Shown piece by piece: positions 17,897 through 26,227 of a stretch of DNA of 64,000 nucleotides; the stretch's first letter is position 1; the number at the start of each line of letters is the position of its first letter. Below the pieces are notes generated by a model. That model searched no databases. It was given only the letters and a program-made list of their open reading frames with translations, and was not told the origin of the DNA. The DNA lies in the NCBI RefSeq assembly GCF_004297265.1, contig NZ_SCUT01000026.1, positions 35,794-99,793 of the forward strand, in the 5' to 3' direction. The translations under genes and the position numbers were made by a program. Source of the stretch: Reyranella sp. (GTDB lineage: Bacteria; Pseudomonadota; Alphaproteobacteria; Reyranellales; Reyranellaceae).

Positions 17897-18523
17897 GTGC
17901 TCAAGCTCTACTACACCGCCAGTACCTGCTCGCTCGCCACGCACATCGTGCTGGAGGAGGTCGGCGCCGACTATTCGACGGTGCGCATCGACTTTGCCAC
18001 GGAGCAGCAGAAGTCGGCCGAGTACCTGAAGATCAATCCCAAGGCGCGCGTGCCGGCGCTGGTGACCGACGAGGGCATCCTCACCGAGACACCGGCGATG
18101 CTGGTCTATGTCGCGCAGCGCTTCCCGCAGGCGCGGCTCGCGCCGATGGAGGACCCGTTCTTCTTCGCGCAGATCCAGTCGTTCAATTCCTATCTCTGCT
18201 CGCACGTCCACGTGGCGCATGCCCATCGCATGCGCGGCCATCGCTGGGTCGATGCCGACGATGCGCATTCGATCGCCGCCATGCAGCGCAAGGTGCCGGA
18301 ATCGGTCGGCGCCGGCTTCGAGATGATCGAGCGCGAGATGCTGAAGGGCCCCTGGGTGATGGGCGACCAGTACACGATCTGCGATCCCTATCTCTTCACG
18401 CTTGCCCAGTGGCTGGAGAAGGACGGTGTCGACCCCGCGCGCATTCCCCGCGTGATCGATCATCGCCGCCGCATGTCGGAGCGGCCAGGCGTGAAGAAGG
18501 CGATCGCCGAGGAAACCGCCTGA
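17897..18523 (+). CDS. Glutathione S-transferase family protein
   Basis: A 208-aa GST with a beta-class-like N-terminus, MLKLYYTASTCSLATHIVLEE, where the Cys near position 10 may form the mixed disulfide with glutathione seen in beta-class enzymes. The cis-Pro is in ARVPALVTD and the gamma-Glu-binding motif is TETPAMLVYVA. The start is the GTG at 17897, with AGGAGA 6 bases upstream. It differs clearly from the GST at 14589, so it is not a recent duplicate. Confidence 0.9.
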   Translation: MLKLYYTASTCSLATHIVLEEVGADYSTVRIDFATEQQKSAEYLKINPKARVPALVTDEGILTETPAMLVYVAQRFPQARLAPMEDPFFFAQIQSFNSYLCSHVHVAHAHRMRGHRWVDADDAHSIAAMQRKVPESVGAGFEMIEREMLKGPWVMGDQYTICDPYLFTLAQWLEKDGVDPARIPRVIDHRRRMSERPGVKKAIAEETA

Positions 18524-18536
18524 CCGGCGCGGCCCG

Positions 18537-18866
18537 GTGCTGACTTTCATAAGGGCCGCGCACACGATCGTCTGGCTGTTCTTCGTGGCGTGCATCGCGG
18601 CGATCTGGGTCTTCGCCGCGCGCGGCGACTATCTCGGTGCGGCGGTGTCGATCGGTCTCGTCTTCGTCGAGTGCGTGGTGCTGGCCGTCAATGGCTGGAA
18701 GTGTCCGCTCACCGCCGTTGCCGCGCGCCACACGGACGATCGTCGCGACAACTTCGACATCTATCTTCCGCAATGGCTGGCCCGGCACAACAAGTCCGTC
18801 TTCGGCACACTGTATCTGGCCGGTATCGCCTTCACCCTCGCTCGCTGGACTCGTCTGCTGCCGTAG
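18537..18866 (+). CDS. Small membrane protein with GWKCPLT motif
   Basis: A 109-aa protein starting at a GTG 13 bases after the GST gene. Two hydrophobic helices at the N-terminus are followed by NGWKCPLTAVAARHTDDRRD, then a third helix near the C-terminus. The (G)WxCPLT motif recalls the small DUF2784-type membrane family, but the match is only to that motif and is uncertain. No function can be given. Confidence 0.6.
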   Translation: MLTFIRAAHTIVWLFFVACIAAIWVFAARGDYLGAAVSIGLVFVECVVLAVNGWKCPLTAVAARHTDDRRDNFDIYLPQWLARHNKSVFGTLYLAGIAFTLARWTRLLP

Positions 18867-18944
18867 GACCGTCGTCTCTGGCCTGGCCTTGCGGGATGCC
18901 TCCCGGCCTGCGTTGATGCCGGGATCAACTCGATGAGGCCGCGC

Positions 18945-19298
18945 ATGTCCAGACTTCTCGCTTCCCTGATCCTCGTTCTCGGCCTCATGGCGGCGGGGAC
19001 CGCGCCGGTCGGCGCTCAGCAGACGCCGCCGACGGCACGAGAGACGATCGAGAAGAGCAAGGAGTCCGCGGCGGAGCGGGCCCGCGCGATGGGGCCGGAG
19101 CTGAAGGCGCTGCGCGACGAGATGACGGCGCAGGTCGGTGAGCTGCGGACGATGGTCGACCGGAAGGTCGATGAAGCCGGCCGCAAGGCGATGACCGTTG
19201 CGATCTGGGGCGCCGTGGGCTTCTTCGCGCTGATGGTGCTGGCCTCCGTATTGGGCGGGGTGATCGTGGCGCTGCTGTTCCGGCGCAACCGCGCGTAG
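18945..19298 (+). CDS. Hypothetical exported, membrane-anchored small protein
   Basis: A 117-aa protein with a signal-like N-terminus (MSRLLASLILVLGLMAAGT, cleavage near VGAQ), a charged, probably helical middle (about 35-75, rich in Glu, Lys, Arg) and a C-terminal transmembrane helix ending in FRRNRA. The ATG at 18945 is preferred to the one 12 bases upstream because GAGG stands 6 bases before it. No known domain. Convergent with the GMC oxidoreductase gene; the gap holds a structured repeat. Confidence 0.55.
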   Translation: MSRLLASLILVLGLMAAGTAPVGAQQTPPTARETIEKSKESAAERARAMGPELKALRDEMTAQVGELRTMVDRKVDEAGRKAMTVAIWGAVGFFALMVLASVLGGVIVALLFRRNRA

Positions 19299-19336
19299 GG
19301 TCTTTCCGACATGGATCGGGCTGCAGGGATCAATTG

Positions 19337-19455
19337 CTCCCCATTCAAATGGGGAAGTGCCCCGTCATACGGGGCGATGGGGTCATGGATATCGCAAAGG
19401 CCATGACCCCTCCGTCGCGCTAAGAGCGCGCCACCTCCCCATTTTGAATGGGGAG
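19337..19455. repeat. Dispersed multi-hairpin element, copy 1
   Basis: A 119-bp element whose ends are imperfect terminal inverted repeats (CTCCCCATTCAAATGGGGA at the left, TCCCCATTTTGAATGGGGAG at the right), each itself a palindrome. Inside are three hairpins: GCCCCGT-CAT-ACGGGGC, GGGGTCATGG with CCATGACCCC, and CGCGCT-AAG-AGCGCG. A second copy lies at 47660-47775, with the first 49 core bases (19340-19388) identical. Both lie between convergent genes and carry no coding sequence. Confidence 0.9.
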
Positions 19456-19484
19456 GAAAGTGATCCTTGTTCGCCCGGAAGAAC

Positions 19485-21143
19485 CTAACCCGCCAGCACC
19501 AGGTCGCTGGCCTTCTCGGCGACCGCCGTCACGGCGGCATTGCACATCGAAGCGGGCAGGCCCGGCAGGACCGAGGCGTCGATCACGCGCAATCCCGCGA
19601 TCCCCTTCACGCGCAGGGCCTCGTCGACGACGGCGCCGATGCGGCAGGTGCCGACGGGATGGTGGAAGGAATCCGTCGCCCGGCGGATGAAGTCGGTGCG
19701 GCCGGCTTCCGTCGTCCAGGCCGGTCCGGGATAGATCTCCTTCGCCCGCCAGTCGTCGAACGCCTTGGCCGCGCCGATCTCGCGCGCGATCTCGACGCCC
19801 TTCGCCAGCACCGCGAGATCGTCGGGCTCGCCCAGGTAGTTCGGATCGATGATCGCCGCGACCCGCGGATCGCTGGAGCCGAGCCTGACACTGCCGCGGC
19901 TGCGCGGCTGCAGGTGGCAGGGCACCAGGACATAGGCCGGCGCGGAAAGAGGTCCGACGGTCGGCCGCACGAACGGCACCGACAGGCACATGACGAGAAT
20001 GTCGGGACTCTGGCCGGCGGTCGCGTGCGGTACATAGAGGAGCGAATCGCAGTGATTGTAGTGCGACGCCGGGACCGGGCGGCGCGCCTGATAGGCTACG
20101 CCGGCCAGCAGCGGGTGGTCCTCCAGATGGCGGCCGACATCGGGCAGGTTGGCTGCGCTCTCGATCCCCAGTGCGCGCAGCTCGTCGGCCGGGCCGATGC
20201 CCGACAGCATCAGCAGGCGCGGCGAATCGATTGCCCCCGCGCACAGCAGGACTTCCTTCTCGGGCCGGATGATCCCTCCGGCCAGGCGAACGCCGAGACA
20301 CCGGCCGCGCTCGATCTCGAGGCCGAGCACCTCGGTACCAGTGAGCAGATCGACCCGTGTCTCGCCGTCGATGCTCTCCAGACTGTCGAGATAGGCGGTC
20401 GCGGCATCGTCGCGGCGGTGACCCTTGATGCTGAGCTGGTTCCAACCGACGCCGGTCGTGACTTCGCCGCCGAGGTCGGGCGTCACCGGGAAGCCGGCTT
20501 GCTGCGCGGCCGCCATGAAGGCTTCGGCGACCGGCGTGCGATCGGTGACGTCGGCGAGCGACAGGACATGCAGCGGGCCGTCGCCGCCCCGCCAGGCATT
20601 GGCGCCGCTCGAGAAGGTCTCGGCGCGCCTGAAGTAGGGCAGCAGGTCGGCATGACGCCAACCCGCAGGCCAGCGATCGTAGGCCGCCGCATGGCCGCGC
20701 TGGTAGGCCAGCGCATTGATGATGCTCGATCCGCCCACCGCCTTGCCGCGCGGACAGGTGATCGCGCGGCCGCCCAGCCCGGGCTGCGGCGTGGTCATGT
20801 ACCGCCAGTCCAGCGCGCTCTCCTGGAGGGTCGGCCAGGCCGGCGGTGTCGTGACGGAAGGAAGATCGGCCCGCCCGCCCGCTTCGATCAGCAGGATGCG
20901 CCGTCCGGCCTGCCCAAGCCGATGCGCCAGCACGCAGCCCGCAGATCCCGCGCCAACGATGACGTGGTCATAGGTTGTGCGAAGCTGCGCGGGCGATGTC
21001 AGAGTGCGAATGCCGCTGGCCGCCTTCGCGGGAGAGGAAAGACCGGAGAGCGCGATCCCGCCCGCCATGGCGGCGCCCAGCGCCTCGCGGCGCTTCAGCC
21101 CGCCTCTGCCGTCATTGTCGGCGAACGATGGTGTCCCGCTCAT
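19485..21143 (-). CDS. GMC family FAD-dependent oxidoreductase (choline dehydrogenase-like)
   Basis: A 552-aa flavoprotein that oxidises alcohols. The N-terminus has a twin-arginine start (KRREALGAAMAGGIALSG, cleavage near AKAAS), so Tat export to the periplasm is likely. The FAD-binding motif is YDHVIVGAGSAGCVLAHRL with the later ADE-type Glu in LLIEAGG. GMC signatures follow: CPRGKAVGGSSIINALAYQRG, and the C-terminal catalytic His in SFHHPVGTCRIG. Its start overlaps the stop of the VapC-like gene by 4 bases, so it is probably co-transcribed with the toxin-antitoxin pair. The alcohol substrate is unknown. Confidence 0.93.
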   Translation of the reverse strand: MSGTPSFADNDGRGGLKRREALGAAMAGGIALSGLSSPAKAASGIRTLTSPAQLRTTYDHVIVGAGSAGCVLAHRLGQAGRRILLIEAGGRADLPSVTTPPAWPTLQESALDWRYMTTPQPGLGGRAITCPRGKAVGGSSIINALAYQRGHAAAYDRWPAGWRHADLLPYFRRAETFSSGANAWRGGDGPLHVLSLADVTDRTPVAEAFMAAAQQAGFPVTPDLGGEVTTGVGWNQLSIKGHRRDDAATAYLDSLESIDGETRVDLLTGTEVLGLEIERGRCLGVRLAGGIIRPEKEVLLCAGAIDSPRLLMLSGIGPADELRALGIESAANLPDVGRHLEDHPLLAGVAYQARRPVPASHYNHCDSLLYVPHATAGQSPDILVMCLSVPFVRPTVGPLSAPAYVLVPCHLQPRSRGSVRLGSSDPRVAAIIDPNYLGEPDDLAVLAKGVEIAREIGAAKAFDDWRAKEIYPGPAWTTEAGRTDFIRRATDSFHHPVGTCRIGAVVDEALRVKGIAGLRVIDASVLPGLPASMCNAAVTAVAEKASDLVLAG

Positions 21144-21556
21144 GCTGGTGGCGCGATCAGCGCGATCTTCGGAAAGTAGGTGCGATAGCGGGCGGCGTCA
21201 CGCGTGAGCAGCGGCAAACTTTCCACGGCTGCGTGAGCCCCGATGAAGAAGTCTGGCAGAACGCCGGTTCGTGTGCCCCCGGCCGCGCGATATCGCTGAA
21301 AGGCCTTCCCGGCGAGGAACAGGGCGGATCGCGGCGTCGGCGCGATCTCGATCATCGCCTGGGCGAGCATCGCATCGAGATCTTCGATCCGGGCGTAGCG
21401 GATCGACGTCTCGGCATAGACGATATCGTTGATGAGGATCGGGCCCGCCAAGGCGGCCTCTTCGAGACGCGCCAGGGACCACTCCGACCAATCGGGATCG
21501 TCGGTCACGAGATCGAGCAGGACGTTGGTGTCGACCAGCGTCACGTCAGCGTTCAC
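21140..21556 (-). CDS. vapC: PIN-domain toxin (VapC-like)
   Basis: A 138-aa PIN-domain ribonuclease. The conserved acidic residues are Asp9 (LVDTNVLLDL), Glu49 (IVYAETSIRY), Asp102 (VLPDFFIGAHA) and Asp120 (LLTRDAARYRTYFP), the quartet that binds Mg2+. VapC toxins cleave tRNA or rRNA and are silenced by the antitoxin encoded just upstream. The start overlaps the antitoxin gene by 11 bases and the stop overlaps the GMC oxidoreductase start by 4 bases. Confidence 0.9.
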   Translation of the reverse strand: MNADVTLVDTNVLLDLVTDDPDWSEWSLARLEEAALAGPILINDIVYAETSIRYARIEDLDAMLAQAMIEIAPTPRSALFLAGKAFQRYRAAGGTRTGVLPDFFIGAHAAVESLPLLTRDAARYRTYFPKIALIAPPA

Positions 21557-21779
21557 CGCGCGTCATCGCCATGATCTCGGCCGTGCTCAGGCCCTTGCCG
21601 GCATGGCCGCGCAGACGCGCGAAGCGGTTGGGAGAGGCCTTCTTCTCGATCTTGACCAGAACGATACGGCCGTCCTGCGCACGTTCGAAATCGATCACGC
21701 TTCCGGGGCGGATTCCCAGCAGATCGCGAACCCGCTTCGGGATGGTGACCTGGCCTTTGCTGGTAACGGTCGTGCCCAT
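21546..21779 (-). CDS. vapB: AbrB/MazE-type antitoxin (VapB-like)
   Basis: A 77-aa protein with an N-terminal swapped-hairpin DNA-binding domain, TTVTSKGQVTIPKRVRDLLGI, followed by GSVIDFERAQDGRIVLVKI. The C-terminal 30 residues would wrap the toxin. GAGGG stands 5-6 bases before the ATG. It precedes and overlaps the PIN toxin gene, the normal order for this type II toxin-antitoxin class. Such proteins repress their own promoter; a short palindrome upstream is a candidate operator. Confidence 0.9.
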   Translation of the reverse strand: MGTTVTSKGQVTIPKRVRDLLGIRPGSVIDFERAQDGRIVLVKIEKKASPNRFARLRGHAGKGLSTAEIMAMTRGER

Positions 21780-21811
21780 GTAAACCCTCGGGTAAGGAGA
21801 CGTTCTCGGTT

Positions 21812-21820
21812 GGTATTACC
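21812..21820. promoter_or_regulatory. Candidate operator of the vapBC pair
   Basis: A palindrome with one central base (GGTATTACC) 33 bases upstream of the antitoxin ATG. AbrB-fold antitoxins bind short palindromes in their own promoters; assignment here is by position only. Confidence 0.25.
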
Positions 21821-21859
21821 TAGCATGTGTCCCGCCGGTTTTCGAGGGTCGCCTCGACC

Positions 21860-22756
21860 TCAGGTCCTGATGAAATCGACGAAGGCGCGCAGCGGTGCGG
21901 GCAGATGGCGGCGGCCGGGATAGTAGAGGAAGGGGCCGGGGAAGCTCTGCCACCAGGGCACCAGCACCGGCTCCAGGGCGCCGCTGTCGAGATGGGGGCG
22001 CAGCCATTCCTCGAAGATGTGGACGATGCCGAGGCCGGCGACGGCGGCACTGACCGCAAGGTCGGCCGCCGAGGCGAGCCGCACCACCAGCGGGCCGGTG
22101 GGATCGACCCGCACGACTTCGCCGTCGCGCTCGAATTCCCAGGGTGGCATGGCGCCGCTGGCGAACTGTCCGCGCAGGCAGGCGTGTTCGAGCAGATCGC
22201 GGGGGTGCATCGGCCGGCCGCGCGCCTGCAGATACTCGGGGGAAGCGGCAGTGGCGAACCGCTGGACGCGCGGACCGATCGGGACCGCGATCATGTCTTG
22301 CTCCAGGCGTTCATCGTAGCGGATCCCGGCGTCGCAGCCCGCGGCCAGGATATCGACGAAGCTGTCCTCGACGACGACCTCCAGCCGGATGTCCGGATAG
22401 GCCTTCAGAAAGGGCGCCACGATCGAGGGCAGCACCAGATGCGCCGCCACGCCCGGCACGTTGAGGCGCAGCGTCCCGACCGGCCGGTCGCGAAAACTGT
22501 TCACGACGTCGAGGGCCGCCTCGACTTCGCCCAGGGCCGGCGTCAGCCTCTCGAGGAGTCGGGCGCCCGCTTCGGTCGGGGCGACGCTGCGCGTCGTCCG
22601 ATTGAGGAGGCGCACGCCGAGTCTGGCCTCCAGCCGCCGCACCGCCTCGCTCAGGCTGGACGCCGACACGCGGCCCAGCCGCGCCGCCTCCCGGAATCCG
22701 CCGGCCTGGGCGACGGAAGCGAAGGCAGCGAGATCGTTCAGGTCGTCCATCACCAT
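21860..22756 (-). CDS. LysR family transcriptional regulator
   Basis: A 298-aa regulator. The N-terminal winged helix-turn-helix is MDDLNDLAAFASVAQAGGF through SASSLSEAVRRLEARLGVRLLNRTTRSVAPTEAG, which is textbook LysR. The remainder is the two-lobed effector-binding domain. It is divergent from the aldo/keto reductase gene, with 93 bases between start codons, so that gene is the probable target. A perfect inverted repeat abuts its own start codon. The ATG at 22756 has no ribosome-binding site because the palindrome occupies that space; the ATG at 22750 is the alternative. Confidence 0.94.
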   Translation of the reverse strand: MVMDDLNDLAAFASVAQAGGFREAARLGRVSASSLSEAVRRLEARLGVRLLNRTTRSVAPTEAGARLLERLTPALGEVEAALDVVNSFRDRPVGTLRLNVPGVAAHLVLPSIVAPFLKAYPDIRLEVVVEDSFVDILAAGCDAGIRYDERLEQDMIAVPIGPRVQRFATAASPEYLQARGRPMHPRDLLEHACLRGQFASGAMPPWEFERDGEVVRVDPTGPLVVRLASAADLAVSAAVAGLGIVHIFEEWLRPHLDSGALEPVLVPWWQSFPGPFLYYPGRRHLPAPLRAFVDFIRT

Positions 22757-22774
22757 TGTGCGTAATTTCGCACA
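22757..22774. promoter_or_regulatory. Inverted repeat, probable LysR-type operator
   Basis: TGTGCG-N6-CGCACA is a perfect 6+6 inverted repeat with an AATT centre, lying directly upstream of the regulator's ATG in the gap shared with the divergent aldo/keto reductase gene. LysR regulators bind such dyads to repress themselves and control the neighbour. Confidence 0.5.
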
Positions 22775-22849
22775 GCCCGTTGCGATTGGGCAGGATTATC
22801 GCGCAGGGCAGCAGGGGCCATATCTCGACGGTCCCACAGGAGATTTCCC

Positions 22850-23728
22850 ATGACTCAAGCCACCGCCGGCACCTTCCGCCTCGGCAGTCGATCCGTAAAC
22901 CGCCTAGGATATGGGGCGATGCAGCTCGCCGGGCCAGGAGTCTTCGGTCCGCCGCGGGATCGCGACGCCGCGCTCGCCGTGCTGCGCGAGGCGGTGGCGA
23001 GCGGCGTCGATCACATCGACACCAGCGACTTCTACGGTCCCCACATCACCAACCAGCTCATCCGCGAGGCGCTGCATCCCTATCCGGACGGCCTGGTGAT
23101 CGTGACCAAGGTCGGCGCCGTGCGCGGCGACGACGCCTCGTGGAACCCGGCCTTCACCGCGGCCGATCTCACGCGCGCGGTCCACGACAATCTGCGCAAT
23201 CTCGGCGTTCCGGTGCTCGACGTCGTCAATTTCCGCGTGATCATGGGCAGCGAACACGGGCCGGCCGAAGGGTCGATCGAGGCGCCCTTCACCGCGCTGG
23301 CGGAGCTTCAGCGGCAGGGGCTGATCCGCCATCTCGGCGTCAGCAACGCCACCCCCGCGCAGGTCGCCGAGGCGCGCGGCATCGCCGAGATCGTCTGCGT
23401 GCAGAATCAGTACAACATCGCCCATCGTGCCGACGATGCCCTGATCGACGAGCTCGCGAGGCTGGGCATCGCCTACGTGCCCTTCTTCCCGCTGGGCGGC
23501 TTCACGCCGCTGCAGTCTTCGATCCTGTCGGAGGTGGCGGGGGAGCTGGCGGCCACGCCGATGCAGGTTGCGCTCGCCTGGCTGCTGCGTCGCACACCCA
23601 ACATTCTCCTGATCCCCGGCACCTCTTCCGTCGCGCATCTGCACGAGAATCTGCGGGCCGCGACGCTCGAGCTTCCGGACGAAACGGTCCGGCGGCTGGA
23701 CGCAATCGGCGGGACGGCCACGGGATGA
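22850..23728 (+). CDS. Aldo/keto reductase
   Basis: A 292-aa NADPH-dependent oxidoreductase of the TIM-barrel AKR family. The catalytic region shows Asp and Tyr in HIDTSDFYGPH and Lys in VIVTKVG. The usual active-site His is not apparent: the strand reads LDVVNFRVIMG, with Asn near that position, which may change the reaction or specificity. NADP contacts are likely at LLIPGTSSVAHLHEN near the end. AGGAGA precedes the ATG. It is divergent from, and probably controlled by, the LysR gene. Confidence 0.92.
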   Translation: MTQATAGTFRLGSRSVNRLGYGAMQLAGPGVFGPPRDRDAALAVLREAVASGVDHIDTSDFYGPHITNQLIREALHPYPDGLVIVTKVGAVRGDDASWNPAFTAADLTRAVHDNLRNLGVPVLDVVNFRVIMGSEHGPAEGSIEAPFTALAELQRQGLIRHLGVSNATPAQVAEARGIAEIVCVQNQYNIAHRADDALIDELARLGIAYVPFFPLGGFTPLQSSILSEVAGELAATPMQVALAWLLRRTPNILLIPGTSSVAHLHENLRAATLELPDETVRRLDAIGGTATG

Positions 23729-23733
23729 GGGGC

Positions 23734-23753
23734 GGGGGCATGGGATCGCCCCC
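23734..23753 (+). terminator. Hairpin after the aldo/keto reductase gene
   Basis: A 6-bp GC stem (GGGGGC / GCCCCC) with an 8-base loop, beginning 5 bases after the stop. No T-run follows, so it may slow polymerase or protect the 3' end rather than terminate alone. Confidence 0.35.
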
Positions 23754-23781
23754 AGTTATGGTGGGTCGGTATCGATATTGC

Positions 23782-24969
<1,188 letters not shown>

Positions 24970-25058
24970 CAGGCTGTCGAAAAGCCGGATTGCCGGCGAT
25001 CAAACGAAACAAGTGAAATAAACGAAACGAACGAATCGGAAAAAGGCGATTCCCGTGT

Positions 25059-25078
25059 TGCGGTAGTCCGGTACCGCA
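25059..25078. other. Hairpin in the ccrM-mutY convergent gap
   Basis: A 7-bp stem (TGCGGTA / TACCGCA) with a 6-base loop. The rest of the 156-base gap is AT-richer than its surroundings, with repeated ACGAA-like units around 25005-25035. It may terminate both convergent genes; there is no T-run. Confidence 0.3.
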
Positions 25079-25125
25079 TCAAGGTTGGTCGCCGGGACCC
25101 CTCGGAAGCCTGGTTCAGCAGCCTG

Positions 25126-26175
25126 TCAGGCCTTCACGGCGTGCTCGATGACCTTGCGCATGACCGTCGGCAGGGCGCGTTCGTCCAGTTTGTCGAGCGC
25201 CGACCAGCTCGTGCCGGGGGCCAGCGCGGCGAGCCGGCCGGTCGTGGCGATGGCGCGCGCGACGGTGAGTTCCAGGTGGAAGTGCGTGAAGGTGTGACGC
25301 ACCAGACCGTTCATCACCGTCCAGCGCGCCGGGACCGGCGCTTCGGTGAGCGCGCTGGCCTCGACGAACGGGCCTTCCCGCCAGGCACTTGAAGGCACCT
25401 CGTCCATCCCGCCCAGCAGGCCCTTGGCCGGCCGTTTGCGCAGCAGGACGGCCCCGTCCTTGCGCAGCAGCACGAAGGCGAGGCCGCGGCGGGTCGGCTT
25501 CCCGGCCTTCGGCGCGCGGCGCGGCAGTTCCTCGGCGATGCCCTGCTTGCGGCCCTTGCAGCCCTGCATCAGCGGGCAGATGACGCAGCGCGGGTTGCGC
25601 GGGCTGCAGATGGTGGCGCCGAGATCCATCATCGCCTGGGCATAGTCGCCGGCGCGCTGCTGCGGCACCAGCCGCGCGGCGCGGACCTGGATGTCGGGCT
25701 TGGCGTCGGGTAGCGGAGTCTCGATGGCGTAGAGGCGGACGATCACCCGCTCGACATTGCCGTCGACCGCCGAAGCCGGTTGGTCGAAGGCGATGGCCTG
25801 GATGGCCGCCGCTGTGTAGCGGCCGATGCCGGGCAGCGCGAGGAGGCCCGCCTCGTCCTCGGGGAACCGCCCGCCATGGTCGTTGGCGACGGCCTGGGCG
25901 CAGGCATGCAGGTTGCGGGCCCGGGCGTAGTAGCCGAGGCCCGCCCACGCCGAGAGCACCTCGTCGAGCGGCGCTTCGGCCAGCGCCTCGACGGTGGGCC
26001 AGCGTTCGACGAAGCGGCGGAAATATTCGCCCACCGTGGCGACGGTGGTCTGCTGCAGCATGATCTCGGACAGCCAGACACGGTAAGGCGGCGTGCGCTC
26101 TCCCGGGGCTGCGCGCCAGGGGAGGGTGCGACGATGTCGATCATACCAGGCGAGCAGTCGGTCGGCGTGAGTCAT
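25126..26175 (-). CDS. mutY: A/G-specific adenine DNA glycosylase
   Basis: A 349-aa repair enzyme that removes adenine mispaired with 8-oxoguanine. Catalytic Glu37 (LSEIMLQQTTV) and Asp138 (AVDGNVERV) are present, with the helix-hairpin-helix LLALPGIGRYTAAAI between. The [4Fe-4S] ligands are Cys190, Cys197, Cys200 and Cys206 (C-x6-C-x2-C-x5-C). A NUDIX-like C-terminal domain (about 225-345) recognises 8-oxoG. The ATG at 26175 is chosen; a GTG two codons upstream is possible. Divergent from the DUF721-DsbA fusion gene. Confidence 0.96.
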   Translation of the reverse strand: MTHADRLLAWYDRHRRTLPWRAAPGERTPPYRVWLSEIMLQQTTVATVGEYFRRFVERWPTVEALAEAPLDEVLSAWAGLGYYARARNLHACAQAVANDHGGRFPEDEAGLLALPGIGRYTAAAIQAIAFDQPASAVDGNVERVIVRLYAIETPLPDAKPDIQVRAARLVPQQRAGDYAQAMMDLGATICSPRNPRCVICPLMQGCKGRKQGIAEELPRRAPKAGKPTRRGLAFVLLRKDGAVLLRKRPAKGLLGGMDEVPSSAWREGPFVEASALTEAPVPARWTVMNGLVRHTFTHFHLELTVARAIATTGRLAALAPGTSWSALDKLDERALPTVMRKVIEHAVKA

Positions 26176-26227
26176 GGTCACTCGAAGGGGCGTGGCCTAC
26201 CATACGGGGCGGAGTTTGAAAGGGTCC

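Noticed and set aside
15364..17904. An 846-codon frame on the minus strand spanning rnhB and the AEC gene
   Set aside because: Only its middle part (from 16842) is real, the nucleotidyltransferase. The rest is a shadow of neighbouring genes and is kept open by the frameshift.
19337..19455. An insertion sequence or CRISPR repeat
   Set aside because: No transposase frame, no spacer array and only two distant copies. The structure fits a non-coding palindromic element.
25126..26175. An endonuclease III assignment for the glycosylase gene
   Set aside because: The NUDIX-like C-terminal domain and the length identify MutY rather than Nth.
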